In this document: positions 53,586 through 64,000 of the stretch, piece after piece
Numbering within the stretch: the first letter of the stretch is position 1
Layout of the letters: every line of letters starts with the position of its first letter
From: Portunus trituberculatus
Lineage: Eukaryota > Arthropoda > Malacostraca > Decapoda > Portunidae
Assembly (NCBI RefSeq): GCF_017591435.1
Contig: NC_059268.1
Location: 17,283,184-17,347,183 of the forward strand
Length of the DNA: 64,000 nucleotides
Direction: 5' to 3'
Program-made: the position numbers and the translations under genes
The notes under the pieces: model-generated
The model's input: the letters and a program-made list of their open reading frames with translations, nothing else
What the model was told of the DNA's origin: nothing
Database searches by the model: none

Positions 53586-53850
53586 AAGGGAAGAGAGCCA
53601 GCCAAGGATAAAAAAAAAAAAAAAAAAAAAAAAAAAGGCCCTCTTGAGTGCTGGCTCTGTACAAAGCAAAAAACGTAAAAACATCAGCCAAAATTTGGGA
53701 GCAAATGCCTTGATACCTCCCTCTTAAAAGAAGACAAGTCGTAGGAGGTCAGAAATACAGATGCAGGGAGTGAGTTCCAAAGCTTACCGGTGAAAGGTAT
53801 GAATGATTGAGAGTACTGGTTAACTCTTGCGTTAGAGAGATGTCTAACTT
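53549..53850 (-). mobile_element. 5'-truncated second copy of the LINE 3' end
   Basis: The minus strand repeats the last 250 or so bases of the LINE at 53989-55945 (shared GAGAGTACTGGTTAACTCTTG, AAAGAAG.CAAGT.GTAGGA on plus) and ends in its own poly(A), seen as a T run at 53559-53582. An internal A run lies at 53611-53636. It is about 300 bases long, a typical dead-on-arrival copy. Confidence 0.78.
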
Positions 53851-53982
53851 ATGTGTGAGTGCATACTTTTTTTATCAAGCTGCATCTTTGTATCATGCCT
53901 ACTGTTCTTATATTTAGCATTCACTTCCTTTAAGCTATAAAATACATACATACTGTAAGAATCCATTGTTCCTATGTATCTT

Positions 53983-53988
<6 letters not shown>

Positions 53989-54022
<34 letters not shown>

Positions 54023-55945
54023 GCAAGAGAGAAGGCTGCCAAGGGTAACAAAATGTTAGAAAAAAAGGCCCACTGGAACTGCAGGTTCCTGAAAAGGTCC
54101 AAAAGAGTCATCCAAAAGCCAGGGACAAATGTCTTGACATTTCTTTCTTAAAAGAAGTCAAGTTGTAGGAAGATGGAAATACAGAAGCAGGTAGGGAGTT
54201 CCAGAGTTCACCAGTGAAAGGTCTGAATGATAGAGAGTACTGGTTAACTCTTGTATTAGAGGGTTGGACAGAATAGGGATGAGAGGAAGAAGAAAGCCTT
54301 GTGCAGCAAGGTTGCGGGGGGGGGAGGCATGCAGTTAGCAAGATCAGTAGAGCAATTAACATGAAAATAGCGGTAAAAGATAGAAAGAGATGCAACATTT
54401 CGGCAATGAGAAAGAGGCTGAAGACAGTCAGTCAAAGGAAGGGAGTTGATGAGACAAAAAGCTTTTGATTCCACCCTATCTAATAAAGCTGCATGAGTGG
54501 AATCCCCCCAAAAATGCAAAGAGTACTCCATATAAGGATGGATAAGGCCCCTGTAAAGAGTTGGCAGTTGGAGGGACAAGAAAAACTGGCGGAGGTGCTG
54601 CAGAATTTCTAACTTCAATGAAGCTGTTTTAGCAAGAGATGAGATGTGAAGTTTCCAGTTAAGATTATGACTGAGGATATTCAGTGTGGAAGAGGGAGAC
54701 AGTTCAGTGTCATTGAAAAAGAAAGGATAGTTGTCTGGAAGGTTTGTCAAGTTGATTGATGGAAAAATTGAGTTTTTGAGGCATTGAAAACAACTAAGTT
54801 TTCTCTGCCCCAATCAGAAATCTTAGAAAGAACAGAAGTCAGATGTTCTGTGATATCCCTACGTGATCCGTTGACTTCATAAAGGGTTGGTCATCTCTGA
54901 AAGGATATGGAAAGATGTAGGGTCTTATCATTAGCATAGGAGTGGATAGGGCAAGAAATTTGGTTAAGGTCATTAATGAATAATACGTAGAAAGAGAGTA
55001 GGTGATAGGACAGAACCCTGAGGAACACCACTGTTAATAGATTTAGGAGAAGAGCAGTGGCCATCTACCACGGCTGCAATAGAACGGTCGGAAAGGAAAC
55101 TTGAGATAAAGTTGCACAGAGAAGGATAAAAACTGTAGGAGGGCAGCTTTGAAATAAAAGTTTTGTGCCAGACTCTATCAAAAGCTTTTGATATGTCTAA
55201 CGCGCGCGACAGCAAAAGTTTCACTGAAATCTCTAAAGGAGGATGACCAAGACTCGGTAAGGAAAGCCAGAAGCGACCTTGACAGAAGCCATACTGGCGG
55301 TCGGATAGAAGATCGTGAAGTGGCAGATGTTTGAGAATCCTACTATTGAGGATTGATTCAAAAACTTTAGACAAGCAAGAGATTAAAGCTATAGGATGGT
55401 AGTTAGAGGGATTAGAAGTCACCTTTTTTTAGGAACAGGCTGAATGTAGGCAAACTTCCAGCAAGAAGGAAAGGTAGAAGTCGATAGACATAGTTGAGAA
55501 TGGCCAGGCAAGGTGCAAGCACAGAAGCACAGTTTTTGAGAACGATAAGAGGGACCCCATTAGGTCCATAAGCCTTACAAGGGTTTAGGCCAGTGAGGGC
55601 ATGGAAAACATCATTACGAAGAACTTTAATTGTACGTATGAAATAGTTAAAGGGAGGAGAGGGAGGAACAAGCCCAGAATTATCCAAGGTGGAGTTGTTA
55701 GCAAAGGTTTGAGAGAAGACTTCAGCTTTAGAAACAGATGAGATGGCAGTAGTGCCATCAGGATGAAATAGAGGAGGGAAAGATGAAATAAAGTTGTTGG
55801 AGATGCTTTTGGCCAGATGCCTGAAGTCACAAGGGGAGTTGGAGTTTGAAAGTTTCTGACATTTTCGGTTTATGAAAAAGTATGATTCTGGGCAGAGATA
55901 TAAACTGCATGAGACTCAGGAGATGGAAGGCTCAAGTACCTAGGT
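53989..55945 (-). mobile_element. Jockey-like LINE, 5'-truncated and inactivated
   Basis: Minus-strand frames encode non-LTR reverse transcriptase in pieces: LNPCKAYGPNGVPLIVLKNC, then NYHPIALISCLSKVFE, motif A DISKAFDRVWH, motif B SGVPQGSVLSP, motif C altered to SYANDKT (near 54930; normally a YADD-type core), then a C-terminal region with LHPYMEYSLHFWG-like and LLDRVESKAFCLINSLPLTD sequences. The frame changes at least near 55415 and 54975, and stops break it. No endonuclease domain remains. It ends in a poly(A), visible as a T run at 53989-54019. Jockey-like by overall resemblance to decapod elements; clade not proven. Confidence 0.82.
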
Positions 55946-57036
55946 ATCTACTAAGTATAAAAAGATATTAAACATAATAGAAGGATAATATGTAAATGAA
56001 ATGCAAACCAAATAAATTATAAATTATTGAAGATACAAGGCATTGATGAGTTATGATACATTCATTCTATGAGTAACATATATGATGGAGGTAGGATTCA
56101 ATGTGATACTGAATAAAAAGCAAATTTCAGTGACCTTAAGTTATGGCACACTTACATAAATATCCACTGACAATATACAGGTACACATTTAGAAGTTAAC
56201 AAAAATTGTAACCTGAAAAACATGACTATAAGTAGTATAGTGCACTGCACATTCCCTTGCCAGTATCTTTGTTTATTCAATGACAAGTGATCTTCAAGTG
56301 GAGAAAAGAATTGCTAATACTTAGCATCTACAAACTGCAACAGTACTCTCTCTCTCTCTCTCTCTCACTTGGAAGTAGTACTAGTATAAAGATGACTACA
56401 CATTTATGTACTAGTACTTCTACATGGGGGCAATATTTTCCTTTCTTTGGAATGACACTTTGCATGTGCATGTGGTAGAATCACACTATCCTCTTTGAAA
56501 CATTATCAACTCTCATTATTATTTCTATTTATTCATCTTTCTATCATCAGCAACATATTGATTCAATGAAATGCCAATGCCTCCCTGATAATTACAAAGT
56601 TTTGTGAGTGAGCGCACCATGCTGGCTTGGGACATTTAGACAGTGTTAGCAGGTTGCATATACCTATTCCTTTCTAAGTGAACAGAGACTAGCATCAACA
56701 ATTCAATCTCAAACTTGTAGGTTCAATCACACTGCACTTAGATTATGTGATATCATTAGATCCTGCTGAAAATCAACATTTATATATACTAGATTACAGT
56801 AATATTAAGATGTTTAAAATGAACTGCTCTATGTATATGCAGGAAATACAGTAATGCCCATATTTTGTTACCAATGTAAGTATATATAACCTACTTACAG
56901 TATTCAAGTTTTTTTATCTGGTTTTAAAGACTGCACTTTGATATATGTAATTACTATGTAATATCCTTGAGAAAGTTCAGATCTATAATTTTGTAAATAT
57001 AATAATTCTCAAGAACAATATACAGTATGAAATTAC
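55946..57036. other. Non-coding segment, probable ASB 3' UTR
   Basis: No gene. The part next to 57036 should be the 3' UTR of the ankyrin/SOCS gene. TTTATT strings (AATAAA on minus) occur near 56272 and 56527. A short CT array lies at 56347-56367. Confidence 0.45.
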
Positions 57037-60170
<3,134 letters not shown>

Positions 60171-62831
60171 CGTTCACACCTGATCAAGGAAGTAAGTTAT
60201 AATTAACATTATACCAATGTTTTATTCATATCGACTGTGAATAAACAAAATTTTAATGTCTATTCAGCAACTGACCATACCCATCCCATTAAGCAAGTAC
60301 TAGAATATACTGAAATTAAAACACACTGACACATTGTTTTCAGCAACCAACTTGTGTTATGATCCTTACCGCGTATTGCGTAAGATACACCCCCCACACA
60401 CACACCACAGACACTTTTTCTTCTCTGCAATTATCCACGTCGCTAGATCTTGTGACTAGTATTCTTAATTTCTGTGTTAATGACAGGTCAAATAAATGTT
60501 GTGTTTCTGGTCATGTACGTAAAAACAGGGTATCTCTAATGGGGAAAGAACATGATGATGTCATGATATTTAAGAGGTAAGAAGAGAACACGCACAGGTG
60601 TAATATCAAGAGCAGTAAAACGCGTGTAAACAATACATTTTATAATACCGTCGCTTGTAATGTATTGTGTACCAGCGGGGATTTATATCGGATCAAGAGT
60701 GTATTTCGCAAATATACTACTGCGACACTGCCCTCCTCCACGAGTAGAAACAGACGGCGATGCCAATGTTTAACAATGAGCAGTGGCCAGTGAGCACTAG
60801 CTTTGAGAGCACGCGGGCACAGCAAGCTAGGGCTTGAAAGATGTTTGAACTTTGAAATCACTTATATGGAACACGCAACACTGTTTATGTTGTATGATCG
60901 TTATATTTACAATGAGAATTTTTTTTGACTGAAAACAAAAGCAGATTAAAAACAAATCAGAAGTTTAGTCGTTTAGTGACTTTAATGTATGGACAATGAG
61001 TGTGAGGAATCACAATTTTGCGTTACTGTATAGTTATGACAGTATCCTAGAAGAATTTTGGATAAATAATCTGCATCTGCGATCAAGAAGAGTTGCAGAA
61101 TAACAAAGGCTTGTTTATAAGGAGCAGTTCTCGAACATACCAACAGGTTTGACAATGAAGTTTGCTGATGAATTCCGAGTTCCAATTAGACTGCCACTAT
61201 TCACAAGTGTGAAGGAGAATGACAAACAATATGAGACAGAATTTGATTTATGTGTTGAAGAGAGGGCAGTAGCACGACTAAGTTTACTTAGTCTCAGCAG
61301 TGCCAAGTGAGCTGGCAGAACAAAAGATACCTAATAAATCATAAGGTAATGAGATGCAAATTATCCAGTTTAGAATTAGGTGACAATCAAAGGAATGAAA
61401 AATGAGAAAAGAGAAGATTGCACGAGGAATGGGCTGTGGGTCTGAAAAGACAAAGAGAAAAGCCACGTGCCTCATGCCCCTATTGGTTGAAGTTCATTAG
61501 CTAAGAGAAACTCGTAAAGGATGTTTTGGAAGCTTCGGCCACACTTGCAACAATTTTAATGTTGAGTTCACAAAAGCTAGGTGTTCCTACGTGGCCTTTG
61601 TTACGTAACACGGAGAGGCTGCAGCATTCACATCTCCTGCCTCGAGGTAATAAAGTTGTCTGGGGTCTGGGCGTAACTGACAAACAAATCCCCGACCACA
61701 GGTTCGTTATGTAAGATAACAAGCTAAGATGTGTTTGTGTTGCCCATAGCGTTGCAAAGCTTTGAAAGCTTTGAGTAAAATGCAACAAAGTAACCACGAC
61801 CATTCTGGACAGAATTATCAAGTGACATCAAGAACAGCGTAAATGTCTACCAAAGTGAAACAAAATGCAGGACGGCTAAAAGGCAAGACACCCGTGTTGT
61901 TTATGAGATAAAGGTGAATGACCACACCAGCCACGCCACAAGGTCACCACGAAATTTTATGAACCGACGTTTGAACCAACTTTTAACGTTCGTTACCCTC
62001 AAAATTGCATGCTTCTTAATTATATTCATGGTTTAAGTTACAAAATGAAGTAATTATCAACTAAATAAGAGAAACTTTTTTTTTTTCATTTTTACCACCA
62101 AATATCGGACTCGTTCATAAACACAATGGGGATTTGCAAAACAATGAATCAGCGCGGGCAAATCGAATAGGAAAAGAAAACAGGGCGAGCAAAAAAGGGT
62201 AAAATAAAGATGAAGTGGTGTTCTCATGATCCACTGCAGGCAACACATACTGTAGCGACACAACACTAATGTAAAGTAAGCTATTCGCGTCTTAAAAAAA
62301 GAGCCCTCTTAGCTTTAAATCTACATTTATTGAGTGCGAGATGCTAACTGATGTTGTAAGCAAGGCAAAGAATGATCTGTGTATGCGTCCTCAGTCAACG
62401 CGTATATCTGAATACAATTGTGAGAAAAGAAACATGGTATATTTCCTCAGAACATACCTTAGGCCACTTCACAGTCACAGTAGTGATAATCAGCGTATGC
62501 CTATTGAGAGGTCACTGGTCAGCTGTTCTTCAAATGTTGTAAAGAGCAGTTGGTCAGGCTGTGGTAAGCGAACACGAGAGCCACAACAGGAACCTCTCTC
62601 GGCTGGATAGATACTGATCCTTTTGCGGGCGAACCCAGCAGAGTCCTGCTGGAACCTTATCCCCCCTCAACTCTCCTCTCCTCCCCTCGCCTACTCTAAG
62701 TCTGTTTCTTGGAGTTTTCTCGGAAATCCCACCTGGAACTGACTCATTTCACGACCACAGTATGTATGTATAGTCATGAGTTGTCACACTTAAAAAGATC
62801 GGGATTTAAACGGGGTCCTCTTCTCTTGCTT

Positions 62832-62834
<3 letters not shown>
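60171..62834. other. Upstream region of the ASB gene, no further gene seen
   Basis: The segment next to 60171 should contain the ASB 5' UTR and promoter. No exon with family similarity was recognised to 62834; the longest open frames lack domains or splice support. Confidence 0.45.

Positions 62835-62899
<65 letters not shown>
62835..62899. repeat. (GT)n microsatellite
   Basis: About 32 GT units, no SINE body recognised beside it. Confidence 0.95.
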
Positions 62900-62900
<1 letters not shown>

Positions 62901-63700
62901 GCCAGCAGTTTTTCCTTCAAATGTTTATGAAAATAGCTAGTTATATCATGTTTTTCTTTTCCTGTATACTGTTTGATATTTTTATACAGCACAATTCATA
63001 TCCTTGGTTACTGCGCCAAACACTCACTGTTGAGGTTGGCGGAAAACCCACACGGTCAAAAAGTATTTATTCTTAGCATGTGCTTACTTAATTGTCAGTT
63101 TTTTTTTTTTCTTTTCCTGCCATTTAGAGAAGCTGATGAGCCTAATCAGGACATCACTATTCATTTGCTTTCAAACGACAAACACATTACAACATATAAG
63201 AAGAAAACAATATCAAGAACTTATAGGTGTATGGCTAGAGTAAACTTTTCAAGAAATACTATCAGAATTATAAATAACATTTAATTAAAGAATACCAGTA
63301 GCCACCGCGGAAGAACATTATACACGTTAGCCTTGAAAATTACGGATAAATAGAGGAAGACTTCCCAGACCATAATTCCCCGAAGGGCTGCGGCTGCGTC
63401 AGGCGTGGCGAGCCGCGTGATGTGCAGCTTAGAAAAGGGCTAGGTGAAGCGTCCCCTCCCCCCCCTCCCCCAAACACCGTCCTGTCCCACCACAGCAAAA
63501 AGTGGTTCAACCCACCACCACAACGCCACTTCCCAAACAGTCTGGGGAATGTGTAGGGGAATGGCTCTCCAATATCCGGTATTTATTTTCCTAAACAGCA
63601 TGACGAAACAATATCGCTATTTCTTTTTTCCTTTTTTTTGGGGGAAACAGTTTTTATAAGACAACTACAGGTGCATACCTATTTCATAACGTGATGGGAA
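62900..63700. other. Non-coding segment
   Basis: Nothing recognisable; a GC-richer patch around 63380-63480 and a C-rich run near 63455-63475. Confidence 0.4.
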
Positions 63701-63716
63701 CACACACACACACACA

Positions 63717-63828
63717 CTGTGTGCCTGGTCTCAGGCCTATCCGAAGATCGGAAATAAATGAGCTCTGAGCTCGTTCCGTAGGGTAACGTCTGGCTGTCTC
63801 GTCAGAGACTGCAGCAGATCAAACAGTG

Positions 63829-63831
<3 letters not shown>
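63717..63831 (+). mobile_element. 5'-truncated SINE type B
   Basis: Only the last 115 bases of type B are present, from GTGCCTGGTCTCAGG to CAAACAGTGAAAC. A CA run precedes it (63700-63717) and a CA array of about 33 units follows (to 63896). Confidence 0.83.

Positions 63832-63896
<65 letters not shown>
63832..63896. repeat. (CA)n tail of the SINE
   Basis: CA array continuous with the SINE 3' end. Confidence 0.95.
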
Positions 63897-63899
<3 letters not shown>

Positions 63900-64000
63900 C
63901 AAAAGATATGTTACAACACAGGCCGAACATGAAGATAGACGGTAGTAAATACTGTAATGCCGTCGAAATCCACGTTTATAATCTCCGTTCATGGGAAAAC

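Overview
This window is nuclear DNA from a metazoan, most likely a decapod crustacean. The reasons are intron-rich genes, very dense di- and trinucleotide microsatellites, several tRNA-derived SINE families, many small inverted-repeat DNA elements, and a jockey-like LINE of a type I associate with shrimps and crabs. Assignment to decapods is inference; that it is an animal genome follows from the gene content and the spliced structure.

Three genes can be reconstructed end to end with matching splice phases. (1) Seh1 on the minus strand, 7 coding exons between 8902 and 2399, 366 residues: the WD40 nucleoporin shared by the Y-complex and GATOR2. (2) A USP6NL/RN-tre type TBC-domain Rab GAP on the plus strand, 10 coding exons from 31078 to 48404, 723 residues, with both catalytic finger motifs present. 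(3) An ankyrin-repeat protein ending in a SOCS box (ASB type) on the minus strand, 3 exons from 60170 to 57037, 382 residues. Genes 2 and 3 converge, and about 8.6 kb between their stop codons holds the probable USP6NL 3' UTR, microsatellites and two copies of a LINE 3' end.

From 9 kb to 29.5 kb no conserved gene was recognised. Two candidates rest only on splice signals and reading frames: a small secreted-peptide precursor on the plus strand (exons at 15.8, 16.6 and 17.2 kb) and a minus-strand exon pair at 12.3-13.2 kb.

Mobile DNA is the other main content. Eleven SINE copies fall into at least four types. Types A and B share a central core but have different Val-like tRNA heads and different tails; most copies abut CA/GT microsatellites. 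A 1.9-kb PIF/Harbinger-like element lies in Seh1 intron 2, a Tigger-like relic in Seh1 intron 4, further TA-flanked inverted-repeat elements in USP6NL introns, a hAT-like MITE inside a TA array at 41.2-41.6 kb, and a TTAA-flanked MITE at 24.6 kb. Very large simple repeats include a palindromic trinucleotide block (11.2-11.7 kb), a TAG array with higher-order structure (25.9-26.3 kb) and a compound TA/CT/GA array in ASB intron 1 (59.1-59.8 kb).
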